This document shows, in pieces, positions 29,649 to 38,830 of a stretch of DNA of 64,000 bases (position 1 is the stretch's first letter; each line of letters starts with the position of its first letter). This DNA is from Curtobacterium sp. VKM Ac-1395 (lineage in GTDB: Bacteria; Actinomycetota; Actinomycetes; Actinomycetales; Microbacteriaceae): NCBI RefSeq assembly GCF_015350975.1, contig NZ_JADKRX010000006.1, positions 1-64,000 on the forward strand, read 5' to 3'. The notes beneath the pieces were generated by a model. That model did no database searches. It was not told where the DNA came from and was given only the letters and a program-made list of their open reading frames with translations. The translations under genes were made by a program, and so were the position numbers.

Positions 29649-31147
29649 GCGGGGACACCTCCGAGGCGGTCGCCGAGGAACCGCAGCCCGGCCGACTTCG
29701 AGGACTTGACGAGGACGACGTCGCCGGGGCGGACCATCTCCTGCAGGGTCTGGACGGCGTCGTCGACGTCCTCGATGAACACGGACTCGCCGTCCCACGA
29801 TCCCTCGAGGGTGGCGGCCTGGTGGATCGCCATCGCGCCGCGGCCGACGACCACGAGCTGGCCGATCCCGAGCCGGACGACGAGGCGACCGATGGTGTCG
29901 TGCTCCTCCACCGAGAACTCGCCGAGCTCGGCCATCTCGCCGAGGACCGCGATGGTGCGCTCCCCCGGTCGGACGACCTGCACGAGCGTGCGGAGGGCAG
30001 CGGCGGTGGAGTCGGGTGAGGCGTTGTAGGCGTCGTTGATGACGGTGACGCCCTCTGGCCCGCCCTGGAGCAGCTCCATGCGCCAGCGCTCTGCCCGCGT
30101 CATGGACGCGAGCGCGGCGGCGCCGTCGGCGAGCGGGACGCCCCAGCGGTGGGCGACGGCCAGGGCGGCCGTCGCGTTCATCGCGTGGTGCTCGCCCAGG
30201 ATGGCGAGGCGGACGTCGACGGTCTCGGGGACCTGCTCCGAGCCTCCCGGCTGGTCCTGGTCCTGGTCCTGGTCCTGTCGGCCGGGAGGCGCGGTGAGCG
30301 TGAAGCGCGTGCCGTCACGGTCCGTGGACACACCGGTCAGGCGGTAGTCGGCGTCATCGGACGTGCCGAAGCCCACGACGTGGGCGGCCGTGAGGCCGCG
30401 CATCGCCGCCACCCGGTCGTCGTCGACGTTCAGCAGGGCGGTCGCGGAGGCCGGCAGGTCGGTGACCATCTCGGACTTCGCGCGCTGCGTGGCCTCGATG
30501 CCGCCGAACTCGCCGGCGTGCGCGAGGCCCACCTTGAGGACGACGCCCGTGTCGGGCTCGGCTACGTGTACGAGCTTCGCGATGTGGCCGATGCCGCTGG
30601 CGCCCATCTCGACGACGAGGTACCGGGTGTCGTGGGTGACGCGGAGCATCGAGATCGGTGCGCCGACGTGGTTGTTGAAGGAGCCCTCGGGTGCGACGGT
30701 CTCACCGTGTTCGGCGAGGATCGTCCGCAGCATGTTCTTCGTGCTTGTCTTGCCGTTCGAGCCGGTGATGCCGACCACGCGCAGCCCGGCGGCACGGCCG
30801 TGCTCGTCGGTCCGGTCGGCGCTGGACGCACGGACGCGGGCGACGACCTCGTGCGCGAGCGCGGCGAGGGCGGCGTAGCCGTCGGCCACGACGACCTGCG
30901 CGGTGGCGCTGCCGTCGGGCAGGTCGGTGGCGCGCTCGGTGACGACCAGGGCGGCACCCGCGTCGGCCGCGGACGGCACGAAGCGGTGGCCGTCGGTCTC
31001 CTCACCGAGGAGCGCGAAGAAGACGCTGCCGGGGCCGACCAGGCGGGAGTCGGTCTCCACGGAGCCGTCGACGATCGTGTCGGCGGCACCGCGGACCAGC
31101 TCGCCGTCGACCGCTGCTGCGATCTCGGCGAGGGACATGGCGATCAT
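29645..31147 (-). CDS. murF: UDP-MurNAc-tripeptide:D-Ala-D-Ala ligase MurF with hexamer-coded insert
   Basis: This 500-aa ligase completes the UDP-MurNAc-pentapeptide. The P-loop [15 protein letters not shown] and the block [18 protein letters not shown] are intact, as is [10 protein letters not shown]. The ATG at 31147 overlaps the murE stop (ATGA) with GGAGG seven nt upstream; another ATG lies three codons in. An insert of alternating Gln-Asp residues is encoded by a perfect (CTGGTC)4 run and flanked by a perfect 10-bp inverted repeat, at 30242-30290. The insert falls just before [15 protein letters not shown], presumably in a surface loop. Confidence 0.95.
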   Translation of the reverse strand: MIAMSLAEIAAAVDGELVRGAADTIVDGSVETDSRLVGPGSVFFALLGEETDGHRFVPSAADAGAALVVTERATDLPDGSATAQVVVADGYAALAALAHEVVARVRASSADRTDEHGRAAGLRVVGITGSNGKTSTKNMLRTILAEHGETVAPEGSFNNHVGAPISMLRVTHDTRYLVVEMGASGIGHIAKLVHVAEPDTGVVLKVGLAHAGEFGGIEATQRAKSEMVTDLPASATALLNVDDDRVAAMRGLTAAHVVGFGTSDDADYRLTGVSTDRDGTRFTLTAPPGRQDQDQDQDQPGGSEQVPETVDVRLAILGEHHAMNATAALAVAHRWGVPLADGAAALASMTRAERWRMELLQGGPEGVTVINDAYNASPDSTAAALRTLVQVVRPGERTIAVLGEMAELGEFSVEEHDTIGRLVVRLGIGQLVVVGRGAMAIHQAATLEGSWDGESVFIEDVDDAVQTLQEMVRPGDVVLVKSSKSAGLRFLGDRLGGVPA

Positions 31148-32787
31148 CGCGTTTCCTCCACCGGGCCGGCGTTCGGCTCCCAGCCGGCCTCGCGGAGGGC
31201 CGCACGGGCCTCGTCGCGGGCGGAGTACGGCGTCCTGACGCCCTGGATGTCGCGGTAGTCCTGGTGTCCGGGCCCGGCCCAGAGGATCGAGTCCCCCTCG
31301 CCGACCAGTGCCACGGCGGCGCGGATCGCGGCCTCCGGGGGGCTGACCTCGTGGATCTCGTGGTCCGGGAAGGCCGCACGGGCGGCGTCGACCAGCGTGG
31401 TCCGGATCGAGGCGGCGTCCTCGAAGCGCGGGTGGTGGTCGGTCACGACGAGGATGTCGGAGCCCTCGGCGGCGACGCGGGCCATGTCGCCGCGCTTGGT
31501 CGTGTCGCGGTCGCCGTCGGCGCCGAAGAGCATGACGACCTTGCCCGGCGTGAACTGCCGGACGGCGGCCAGGGTGTTGAGGAAGGCGTCGGGGCTGTGG
31601 CCGAAGTCGACGTACACGCTCGGACCGTGCTCGCCGGAGACGCGCTCGGTGCGGCCGGGCAGGTAGCACTCGATGGCGCTGACGCGCTGGCCGTCGGTCT
31701 CGTCGGGGTAGCGGCGGTGGCCCGACTCGAGCGCCTGCGCGACGGCTCCGAGCTCGAAGCCGCCCTCGACGAGCATGACGATCGCCAGCGCGGCGTTCGC
31801 GGCCATGTGCCAGCCGATGAGCGGCACGCGGGTGGTGAGCTCGCGGCCCTCGGGTCCGGTGAGGCGGAACTCGGTGTACGCGGCCTGGGCGTCGGTGATG
31901 TCGACGTGCCACTCGGCCTCGACCTCGGGGTGCACCGTGATGGTCGTCACCGGGATGCGGGAGTCCTGCACGACGCGGTGGCCCCAGTCGGTGTCGAGCG
32001 AGACGACGCCGCGGCGACCGTGCTCCGGCTCGAACAGCGGGAGCTTCGCGCGGTAGTACTCCTCCATGTCGGCGTAGTCGTCGAGGTGGTCGTGGCTGAG
32101 GTTCGTGAACGCCACGACGTCGAAGACGATGCCGTCGACCCGGTGGCGGCTGAGGGCCTGCGCACTCACCTCGACGGCGACCGCGCGCACCTCGCTCTCG
32201 CGCATCCGGGCGAGGAGGGCGTGCATCTCGCTGGCCTCTGGTGTGGTCAGGCGGCTCGTCACGCTGAGCGAGCCGATGTGGCGCTCCGCGGTCGAGCTCA
32301 GGCCGGTGACCAGGCCGAGCTGCTTGAGGATGCCCTCGAGGATGTAGGAGGTGCTCGTCTTGCCGTTCGTCCCGGTCACGGCGAAGAGCTGCGGGAGGTC
32401 CTCGGCCTCGTCCGGGTGCGTGCGGTAGACCCAGGCGGCCACGTCACCGAGGGCCGCGCGGGGGTCGTCGACGACGAGCACGGGCAGACCGGCCGGCTCG
32501 GCCAGGGCGACACCGTCGGCGTCGGTCAGCACCGCGACGGCACCGCGCTCGGCGGCGTCGGCGGCGAACTGCGCGCCGTGCCGGTTCGCACCGTGCACGC
32601 CGACGAACAGGTCACCCGGCTGCACCTCGGCGGCGCTCAGCGTGACGCCGGTCGTCTCGACGCCGTCGAGCGAACCGACGACGCGGAGCCCGAAGGCGTT
32701 CGCGAGTTCGGCCACGGCCCTCGGGGTCGGGTGTTCGGGCCGGAGGACCGGGGGGATCCGTGCGGACAAGTGCTCCTTCTTCCTCAC
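31144..32787 (-). CDS. murE: Mur ligase MurE, altered third-residue specificity motifs
   Basis: This 547-aa ligase adds the third amino acid to UDP-MurNAc-dipeptide. The P-loop FAVTGTNGKTSTSYIL, the carbamylated-lysine region and SVYVDFGHSPDAF (with the usual YAHxP altered to FGHSP) identify it. The meso-DAP motif DNPR is HHPR here (residues 451-454, in VTDHHPRFEDA), and the GKGHE block is GPGHQ (505-509). DAP is therefore unlikely to be the substrate. Homoserine, ornithine, lysine or diaminobutyrate, as in B-type peptidoglycan, fits better, by inference. The GTG at 32787 overlaps the ftsI stop (GTGA); a TTG at 32769 is an alternative with an SD that is too close. Confidence 0.93.
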   Translation of the reverse strand: MRKKEHLSARIPPVLRPEHPTPRAVAELANAFGLRVVGSLDGVETTGVTLSAAEVQPGDLFVGVHGANRHGAQFAADAAERGAVAVLTDADGVALAEPAGLPVLVVDDPRAALGDVAAWVYRTHPDEAEDLPQLFAVTGTNGKTSTSYILEGILKQLGLVTGLSSTAERHIGSLSVTSRLTTPEASEMHALLARMRESEVRAVAVEVSAQALSRHRVDGIVFDVVAFTNLSHDHLDDYADMEEYYRAKLPLFEPEHGRRGVVSLDTDWGHRVVQDSRIPVTTITVHPEVEAEWHVDITDAQAAYTEFRLTGPEGRELTTRVPLIGWHMAANAALAIVMLVEGGFELGAVAQALESGHRRYPDETDGQRVSAIECYLPGRTERVSGEHGPSVYVDFGHSPDAFLNTLAAVRQFTPGKVVMLFGADGDRDTTKRGDMARVAAEGSDILVVTDHHPRFEDAASIRTTLVDAARAAFPDHEIHEVSPPEAAIRAAVALVGEGDSILWAGPGHQDYRDIQGVRTPYSARDEARAALREAGWEPNAGPVEETR

Positions 32788-34556
32788 CACGTGGACGGGT
32801 AGGTCTTCGCCTCGGTCGTGGAGGGGGCGACACGGTACTTCTCGAGCACCTGGGACATCAGGGTACGGAACGCCGGAGCGGCGGAGCTGGAGAACTTGTG
32901 TCCCGGCCCCGGCTTCGTGAACGTCACCGTGACAACATACTGGGGGTCCTCGGCGGGTGCCATTCCGGCCACCGAGATGATCCGGTCGGAGCCGTAGCCC
33001 TTCGCACCGTCCGCGACCTCCGCCGTACCCGTCTTCGCGGCGATGTTGTAGCCGGAGATCGGCTTCATGCCGACGAGCGTGCCGCCGGTGACGACGCTCT
33101 GGAGCATGTCGGTCACCTGCTCGGCAGCGCCGGCGGACACGACGCGCTCCGGCTGCACGTCGGGCGCGTCGATCGTCTTGCCGTCGGCCGTCGTGCAGCC
33201 CTTGATGAAGTGCGGCGGGATGCGCACGCCGCCGTTCGCGAGGGTCTGGTAGATCCCCGCGACCTGGATGGCCGTCGTCGAGATGCCCTGGCCGAACATG
33301 GAGTTGATGTCGGTCTGCTGGTCCCAGTTCGGGCTCGCGCCGTACTGCATGCCGGGCTGACCCGGGTACTCGATCCCCGGCTCCGGCTGGAACAGGCCGA
33401 ACTTCTTCATGACGTCGTAGCGCTGCTGCGTCGTGAGTCGGGCGCCGAGCTCCGTGATGCCGACGTTCGAGGAGTCCCGGAGGATGCCCGTCAGCGTCAG
33501 GTTCTCGGTCGCGTGGTACTCGGAGTCGTGGATGGTGCCGCCCCACGGGAACGTGCGGGAGTACGGCACCGAGATGCCCGTCGTCGGCGTGGCCTTGCCC
33601 TGGTCGATGAGCGCCGCCGCGATGGCCGACTTGATCGTCGAACCTGGCTCGTAGGAGTCCGTCAGGGCTCGGGACCCGTACGCACCCTTGTCCGTCGTCG
33701 CGTCCACGTCGTTCGGGTCGACCGTCGGGTAGTCCGCGACCGCGAGGATCTCCCCCGTCTTCACCTTCGTGACGGTCGCCGTGGCGGACACGGCGCCGAT
33801 CTGCTGCGCGGCGTCGGCGATGTCCTGGGACGCCATGTACTGCAGGTCGCTGTCGATGGTGGTCTCGAGGGTGCCACCGTTCGTGGCCTGCTTCTTCGTC
33901 ACGGTGCTGCCGGGCAGCTGGACGCCGTCCTCGCCACGTTCGTAGGTCTCGGAGCCGTTCGTGCCGGCGAGGCAGCTGTTGTACGCCAGCTCGAGGCCGG
34001 CCTGCGCGCCGTCGGTGCCCATGAAGCCGGTCAGGTTGCCGGTCGTGGCACCGGTCGGGTACGTCCGGGCCGACTGCTGCTGCGGGTACAGCCACGGGAC
34101 GTCGAGCGCACGGACGGCCTCGTACCGCTTCACGTCGAGGCCCTTGACCAGGTAGGCGAAGTCGGACGTCGGGTCGGCGGCGATCGCCTTCTCCATGGCC
34201 GCTACCTCACCGCCGGAGGCCTCGGCGATCGCGGTCAGGGCGGCGTCGACGCTGACCTGCTTGACGCGGGTGCCGCCGAGCTTGCCCGTGAAGGACTTGA
34301 CGAGCCGCGGCGCGGTCGTGATGTTGTAGCGGGTGACGCTGTCGGCCAGCGCGGTGCCGTCGCGGTCGACGATCGACCCGCGCGTGCCGTAGAGGGTCAC
34401 GGGGATGCTGCGCTTGGCCTTCGACTGCTCGTTGAGCTCGGCTGCCTGCACGACCTGGATGTCGACCAGGCGCACGACGAACACCGCGACGAGCGCGATC
34501 ACGGCGATGATGACGACGCTGTAGCGGAGTCGGCGGTTGCGGATCGTCTTCGTCAC
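32784..34556 (-). CDS. ftsI: Septal penicillin-binding protein (FtsI, class B transpeptidase)
   Basis: This 590-aa class B PBP cross-links septal peptidoglycan alongside FtsW. It has a short cytoplasmic tail, one transmembrane helix (~12-32), a dimerisation domain (RGSIVDRDGTALA) and the transpeptidase domain. The active-site serine is in YEPGSTIKSAI, the SxN motif in DSSNVGITE, and the KTG in AAKTGTAEV. Two cysteines in the external part (NSCLAG, KGCTTA) could form a disulfide. The GTG start is 34 nt after the ftsL stop and the stop overlaps murE. Confidence 0.96.
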   Translation of the reverse strand: MTKTIRNRRLRYSVVIIAVIALVAVFVVRLVDIQVVQAAELNEQSKAKRSIPVTLYGTRGSIVDRDGTALADSVTRYNITTAPRLVKSFTGKLGGTRVKQVSVDAALTAIAEASGGEVAAMEKAIAADPTSDFAYLVKGLDVKRYEAVRALDVPWLYPQQQSARTYPTGATTGNLTGFMGTDGAQAGLELAYNSCLAGTNGSETYERGEDGVQLPGSTVTKKQATNGGTLETTIDSDLQYMASQDIADAAQQIGAVSATATVTKVKTGEILAVADYPTVDPNDVDATTDKGAYGSRALTDSYEPGSTIKSAIAAALIDQGKATPTTGISVPYSRTFPWGGTIHDSEYHATENLTLTGILRDSSNVGITELGARLTTQQRYDVMKKFGLFQPEPGIEYPGQPGMQYGASPNWDQQTDINSMFGQGISTTAIQVAGIYQTLANGGVRIPPHFIKGCTTADGKTIDAPDVQPERVVSAGAAEQVTDMLQSVVTGGTLVGMKPISGYNIAAKTGTAEVADGAKGYGSDRIISVAGMAPAEDPQYVVTVTFTKPGPGHKFSSSAAPAFRTLMSQVLEKYRVAPSTTEAKTYPSTW

Positions 34557-34590
34557 GCTGTGCGGTCCTTCCGGGGTCCTGACCCGCAGG

Positions 34591-35310
34591 TCACCGGGTG
34601 GAGGGTGCCTGGAGCTGGTTCGGGTCGGACTCTACGGACGACTTCGAGGAAGCCCCGTCCGACGCGCTGGCGCCGCTGGTCTTCCCAGTGTCACCCGTCG
34701 CAGCGGCGTCCTCCTCGGCCGGCGCAGCGGCTCCGGGTGCAGCAGCTGCAGGAGCGGCAGCGGCCGGCGCAGCAGCCGTGGGGGCGGCAGCGCCGTTCTC
34801 CTTGCTCGTCGTCGTGTCGCCCCGCGTCGCCGCGAGGGGCACGCCGTCGAGCAGCGAGTTCGGCACCTGGTTCGCGGTGTTGCCGGTCGCTTCCTCGGGC
34901 GTCGCGGGCGTCGGCGTGCCGAAGACCCGGCCCGTCGTCGGGTCGAGGTAGACCGGCGTCGAGTTCGCGATCATCCCGAGTGCCTGGGCGTTGCGAGCGA
35001 GGTTCTGCGGCGAGTCGAGCACCCGGAGCTCCTCGGACAGCGACTGCTGCGACCGGCTCAGCGTGGTCTGCTCGGCGGACAGCGAGTTCAGCTCGTAGGC
35101 GCCCTGGCTCAGGACCATGCTGATGCCGAGCTGCGCGAGCAGCAGCGTCCCGAGGGCCGTGACGCCGACGACGGCGTACGCGATGCGCGGGCGTGCTCGG
35201 CGCTGGGCCTTCGTCGGGGCGACCTCGACGAGCTCCGGCCGGGGGCGGGAGGGCCTGGGCGCGCGCGACGGGGCGACGGTGGGGTCGACGAGTGCGAGGT
35301 TCGTGCTCAT
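34591..35310 (-). CDS. ftsL: FtsL-like divisome protein with Ala/Pro-rich tail
   Basis: This 239-aa bitopic protein sits in the ftsL position between rsmH and ftsI. A basic cytoplasmic part of ~42 residues is followed by one transmembrane helix (YAVVGVTALGTLLLAQLGIS) and a leucine-zipper-like coiled coil (YELNSLSAEQTTLSRSQQSL) ending at LDSPQNLARNAQALGM. That matches FtsL/DivIC proteins. The last ~110 residues are low-complexity Ala/Pro/Thr/Ser and are not part of the family. The function rests on position and architecture, since FtsL sequences are poorly conserved. The start lies 1 nt after the rsmH stop. Confidence 0.8.
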   Translation of the reverse strand: MSTNLALVDPTVAPSRAPRPSRPRPELVEVAPTKAQRRARPRIAYAVVGVTALGTLLLAQLGISMVLSQGAYELNSLSAEQTTLSRSQQSLSEELRVLDSPQNLARNAQALGMIANSTPVYLDPTTGRVFGTPTPATPEEATGNTANQVPNSLLDGVPLAATRGDTTTSKENGAAAPTAAAPAAAAPAAAAPGAAAPAEEDAAATGDTGKTSGASASDGASSKSSVESDPNQLQAPSTR

Positions 35311-35311
35311 G

Positions 35312-36265
35312 TCACTTCCGGATCCGCTCGGCCGCGCGGAGTCGCACGGGCGTTGCTCTGGGGTTGGCGGCGCGTTCGGCCTCGTCGGCCAGTTCCGCGC
35401 CCTTGACGACCAGGGAGAAGGTGGGGGCGTGCTCGGGGAGCTCGACGGGCAGGTCGGCGGGGGCACTGGACGTCGTCCGCGCGACCAGCGCACGCTTGAC
35501 GATGCGGTCCTCGAGCGACTGGTAGGACTCCACGACGATCCGGCCACCGACGGCGATGGCGTCGAGCGCCGCGGGGATCGCCCGCTCGAGCACGCTCAGC
35601 TCCGTGTTGACCTCGATGCGGAGCGCCTGGAACACGCGCTTCGCCGGGTGTCCCTGACGCTGGATCGCGACGGGAGTGGCGTCGTGGAGGACCTGGACGA
35701 GGTCACCCGACATCGTGAAGGGCGTCTCGGTCCGGCGTTCGACGATGGCCTTGGCGTAGCGGCCGGCGAGCTTCTCCTCGCCGTAGCGCTGGAAGATGCG
35801 CCGCAGTTCGCCCTCGTCGTAGTCCGCGAGGACCTCGGCTGCGGTGATGCCCTGCGTCCGGTCCATGCGCATGTCGAGCGGGGCGTCCTGGCTGTAGGCG
35901 AACCCGCGCTCGGCCCGGTCGAGCTGCAACGAGGAGACGCCGAGGTCGAACAGCACACCGTCGACGGCGGCGAAGCCCTCGTCCGCGATGGCCGTCCGGA
36001 TCTCGTCGTACACGGTGTGCACGAGCCGGACACGGTCCCCGAACCGGGCGAGGCGCTCCCCCGCGATGCCGAGGGCGTCGGTGTCGCGGTCGAGGCCGAT
36101 GAGCGTCAGCTCGGGGAAGCGCTCGAGGAGGCCCTCCGAGTGGCCGCCCATGCCGAGCGTGGCGTCGACGACGACCTTGCCGGGGCCGTCGAGCGTCGGC
36201 GTGAAGAGGTCCACGATCCGCTCGAGCATGACGGGGGTGTGTGGGAACCGTTCGGGTGTGCTCAT
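35312..36265 (-). CDS. rsmH: 16S rRNA (cytosine-1402 N4)-methyltransferase
   Basis: This 317-aa SAM-dependent enzyme methylates C1402 in the ribosomal P site. The SAM-binding [27 protein letters not shown] and the C-terminal [16 protein letters not shown] are all present. The ATG at 36265 ([14 protein letters not shown]) has GAGGGG 6 nt upstream; the open frame to 36340 is not conserved-looking. It lies 108 nt after mraZ, its invariable dcw position. Confidence 0.97.
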   Translation of the reverse strand: MSTPERFPHTPVMLERIVDLFTPTLDGPGKVVVDATLGMGGHSEGLLERFPELTLIGLDRDTDALGIAGERLARFGDRVRLVHTVYDEIRTAIADEGFAAVDGVLFDLGVSSLQLDRAERGFAYSQDAPLDMRMDRTQGITAAEVLADYDEGELRRIFQRYGEEKLAGRYAKAIVERRTETPFTMSGDLVQVLHDATPVAIQRQGHPAKRVFQALRIEVNTELSVLERAIPAALDAIAVGGRIVVESYQSLEDRIVKRALVARTTSSAPADLPVELPEHAPTFSLVVKGAELADEAERAANPRATPVRLRAAERIRK

Positions 36266-36373
36266 GTGCAGCCCCTCGCGTCCGCTGGGCCACGGGTCCG
36301 GATCCCCATCCATACCGACCTGACACCGGGGAAGGTGCATCAGGGCGTACGGCTGGGAGTCCCGATCCGCGGA

Positions 36374-36805
36374 TCAGAAGACGCCCGGGATCACCTCCTC
36401 GTCGTTCTCGGCGAAGGCCTCTTCGGCTTCGGCGTAGTAGGCCTCCCACGCGGTGGTCGACCAGATCTCGGCACGGTCACCGCTGCCGATGACCGTGAGG
36501 TCCCGCTCGAGCCCCGCGTACTCACGGAGGTTCTGCGGGATCGTCACGCGGTTCTGCTTGTCGGGCTGTTCTGCGCTGGCCCCCGAGAGGAACAGGCGCA
36601 TGTAGTCCCTGGTGCGCTTCGACGTCATCGGTGCCTGGCGGACGCGTTCGTGGATCTCCTCGAACGTCCTGGCGCTGAAGACGACGACGCAGCGTTCCTG
36701 ACCGCGGGTCATCACGAGCCCCCCGGAGAGTTCCTCGCGGAACTTGGCGGGGAGGATCACGCGACCCTTCTCGTCGAGCTTGGGGGCATGGGTACCGAGC
36801 AACAC
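36374..36805 (-). CDS. mraZ: Transcriptional regulator MraZ
   Basis: This 143-aa protein, the usual MraZ length, has two AbrB-like SpoVT halves: [22 protein letters not shown] and, about 75 residues later, [19 protein letters not shown], both carrying the DxxGR/DxQNR DNA-binding signature. It binds repeats upstream of itself and regulates the dcw cluster. The GTG at 36805 was chosen over an in-frame ATG at 36829 because GGGAGG lies 7 nt upstream and the protein then starts [10 protein letters not shown] like its relatives. Confidence 0.94.
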   Translation of the reverse strand: MLLGTHAPKLDEKGRVILPAKFREELSGGLVMTRGQERCVVVFSARTFEEIHERVRQAPMTSKRTRDYMRLFLSGASAEQPDKQNRVTIPQNLREYAGLERDLTVIGSGDRAEIWSTTAWEAYYAEAEEAFAENDEEVIPGVF

Positions 36806-36823
36806 GTCGGGGCCTCCCCTCAG

Positions 36824-36869
36824 CTCCACCGGTCAGCGACAGGCTCCACGGTACTCCACTTCCCTCCAC
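36824..36869 (-). promoter_or_regulatory. MraZ-type binding box array upstream of mraZ
   Basis: On the minus strand GTGGAG occurs at 36864-36869, 36854-36859 and 36844-36849, exactly 10 bp apart. A fourth copy at 36824-36829 is 20 bp from the last, in the same helical phase. MraZ in other bacteria binds such direct repeats at 10-bp spacing in front of its own operon, so autoregulation is inferred. The rest of the ~360-bp gap up to the DUF3040 gene (36870-37113) is GC-rich and I see no gene or clear -10 box in it. Confidence 0.75.
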
Positions 36870-37113
36870 TTCAGGGTGAAAGCCCTCCCCGAAACCGGCG
36901 CAGACCCCCGTTCTGGGGGCCGGTCTGGAGGCTCGGCGCGGCCCCGACACGTCCCGCACCCCCGGAACGGCGCGGATCGGCGTCGCGGGGTCGACCGGGG
37001 AGCGAAGTGGAGGACTTTCGCAGTCCCGGGGCGCGCGGTGGGCGGTGCGGGTCACCTCGCGCGGGGCGGGGGCGGCTCCGGCGTGAGCTGGGGGCGCTTC
37101 CGGGCATGAAGAA

Positions 37114-37144
37114 ACGGGGCCGGCCCGTGATGGGCCGACCCCGT
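37114..37144 (-). terminator. Hairpin terminator after DUF3040 gene
   Basis: A 13-bp stem around a GTGAT loop (arms ACGGGGCCGGCCC and GGGCCGACCCCGT). The single mismatch is a G-U pair in the minus-strand RNA. It lies 19 nt after the DUF3040 stop. Confidence 0.7.
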
Positions 37145-37163
37145 GGAGGAGTGTGGAGGGGAA

Positions 37164-37568
37164 CTACTGGTTCGGGTCGTTGCGCTTGTCCCAGCGCTCG
37201 TTCATGCGGTCCATGAAGGACCCGCCGGTCGACGAGCCACCGGACGCCGGGCCGCGGCTGCCACCGGACGACGGCGTCCGTGGTGCCCTGCCCGAGGGCT
37301 TCGGTGCGCCCATGCCCGGACGAAGTGCGAACAGCACCCCGGCGAGCATGACGACGAAGCCGACGATGCCGATGAGGGGCTGGCGCATGACCAGCCCGAG
37401 GATGACGATGGCGACTCCAGCGAGCGCTCCGAGGACACCGATGGTGATCGACGTGTACGTCGGTCGCCCCTGCCGCCGGGTGACGCGCGCCACGAAGTCG
37501 GAGTCGTTCTGATAGAGGCTGCGTTCCATCTCTTCGAGAAGTCGCTGCTCTTGCTCCGAAAGTGGCAT
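37164..37568 (-). CDS. DUF3040 small membrane protein
   Basis: This 134-aa protein matches actinobacterial DUF3040, which is usually encoded just upstream of mraZ. The N-terminal part MPLSEQEQRLLEEMERSLYQNDSDF, written here as its key MPLSEQEQRLLEEMERSL, is the family signature. Two transmembrane helices follow (~40-60 and ~64-82), then a Gly/Ser/Pro-rich tail ending MNERWDKRNDPNQ. The ATG has GAGGG 8 nt upstream. The function is unknown; the conserved position beside the dcw cluster hints at an envelope role. Confidence 0.88.
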   Translation of the reverse strand: MPLSEQEQRLLEEMERSLYQNDSDFVARVTRRQGRPTYTSITIGVLGALAGVAIVILGLVMRQPLIGIVGFVVMLAGVLFALRPGMGAPKPSGRAPRTPSSGGSRGPASGGSSTGGSFMDRMNERWDKRNDPNQ

Positions 37569-37639
37569 CCGGATTCCCTCTTTGTCCCTGGGATCGACGC
37601 GTGGATTGGGTGGACCGATACTACGACCGGGCCACCCAC

Positions 37640-37645
37640 TAGGCT
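37640..37645 (+). promoter_or_regulatory. -10 box of leaderless polyprenyl synthase transcript
   Basis: TAGGCT lies 7 nt before the GTG at 37653; there is no SD between them. Confidence 0.6.
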
Positions 37646-37652
37646 AGGCACC

Positions 37653-38771
37653 GTGGCTGAGAGTACGCGATTAGTGGACCTCGTCTCGGCACGGATCGAT
37701 CGGGCACTGGACGACCAGCGTGATCGACTCGCTGCGATCAGTCCGGACCTGGCTCCGTTCGACGAGTTCGCCCGAGACCTCCTGTCCGGTGGCAAGCGCT
37801 TCCGGGCCCTGTTCTGCTACTGGGGGTGGCAGTCCGTGGCAGGGCGTTCCGGGTCGTTCGACCCGCTGGCGGAGGGCTCCCGGCAGACCACGGCCGAGGC
37901 GATCGTGACGGTCGCTGCGGCACTCGAGGTCTTCCACGCGGCCGCCCTGGTCCACGACGACATCATGGACCGCTCGGACACCCGTCGCGGGCGTCCGGCT
38001 GCCCATCGTCGCTTCGAGTCCCGACACCAGGACTCGGGGTGGGTCGGCGACCGCGGCCTGTACGGCACGAACTCCGCGTTGCTCCTCGGCGACATGCTGC
38101 TCTCGCTGAGCGACGCCGTCTTCGACGAGGGCCTGGCGCTGCTCGACCCCGCACGGGCCCGCGTCGTCCGCCAGGAGTTCCACACCATGCGGCTCGACGT
38201 CACCGCCGGGCAGTACCTCGACATCCACGAGGAGACGGCGTGGCCGACCGTGGACGAGGCCGAGCACCTGCTCCGTGCCCAGCGCGTGGTCGTGTTCAAG
38301 TCGGCGAAGTACTCGGTCGAGGCCCCGCTCGTCATCGGCGCCCTGGTCGCCGGCGCCTCCGCGTCGCAGCTCGAGGGGCTCCGCGCGTTCGGGCTCCCCC
38401 TCGGCGTGGCCTACCAGCTCCGCGACGACATGCTCGGTGTCTTCGGCGACCCGGAGGTCACGGGCAAGCCGGCGGGCGACGACCTCCGCGAGGGCAAGCG
38501 CACCGTCCTCATCGCCTCGGCGCGCAAGGCGCTGCCCGGTGGGTCCCGCGCACTGCTCGACGAGCTCCTCGGCGACCCGGACCTCGACGAGGCCCAGGTG
38601 CAGATGCTCCGGGCCACGCTCACCGAGTCCGGCGCCGTGACCGCGGTCGAGCGCTCGATCGACCGGCACGTGCAGCGCGCCAAGGCAGCGCTCGACGCCG
38701 CTCCGCTGACGCCGTCGGCACGCGAGCAGCTCGCGTCGCTGGCCGACACGGTCTGCCGGCGGTCCGCCTAG
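37653..38771 (+). CDS. Polyprenyl (geranylgeranyl-type) diphosphate synthase
   Basis: This 372-aa trans-prenyltransferase condenses isopentenyl diphosphate onto allylic diphosphates. The first Asp-rich motif is LVHDDIMDRSDTRRG near residue 101, the second YQLRDDMLGVFGDP near 262, and GGKRFRAL lies before the first. The two residues upstream of the first motif (small/Ala side chains) suggest a product of C20 or longer, but chain length cannot be fixed. Its position next to the Rv2175c-like gene and pknL matches mycobacterial idsA2. The GTG start follows a TAGGCT box by 7 nt. The product could serve menaquinone, undecaprenol or carotenoid pathways. Confidence 0.88.
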   Translation: MAESTRLVDLVSARIDRALDDQRDRLAAISPDLAPFDEFARDLLSGGKRFRALFCYWGWQSVAGRSGSFDPLAEGSRQTTAEAIVTVAAALEVFHAAALVHDDIMDRSDTRRGRPAAHRRFESRHQDSGWVGDRGLYGTNSALLLGDMLLSLSDAVFDEGLALLDPARARVVRQEFHTMRLDVTAGQYLDIHEETAWPTVDEAEHLLRAQRVVVFKSAKYSVEAPLVIGALVAGASASQLEGLRAFGLPLGVAYQLRDDMLGVFGDPEVTGKPAGDDLREGKRTVLIASARKALPGGSRALLDELLGDPDLDEAQVQMLRATLTESGAVTAVERSIDRHVQRAKAALDAAPLTPSAREQLASLADTVCRRSA

Positions 38772-38782
38772 CCAGCACCGAC

Positions 38783-38822
38783 GACGGGTGGCCCGGTGCC
38801 AGCTGGCACCGGGCCTCCCGTC
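38783..38822. terminator. Dispersed terminator-like inverted repeat, copy 2
   Basis: GACGGG, T, GGCCCGGTGCC, AGCT, then the complement. The stem is perfect except for one T-T mismatch. It lies between two convergent genes (polyprenyl synthase and the Rv2175c-like gene) and can serve both strands. Confidence 0.75.
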
Positions 38823-38830
38823 ATGGACGG

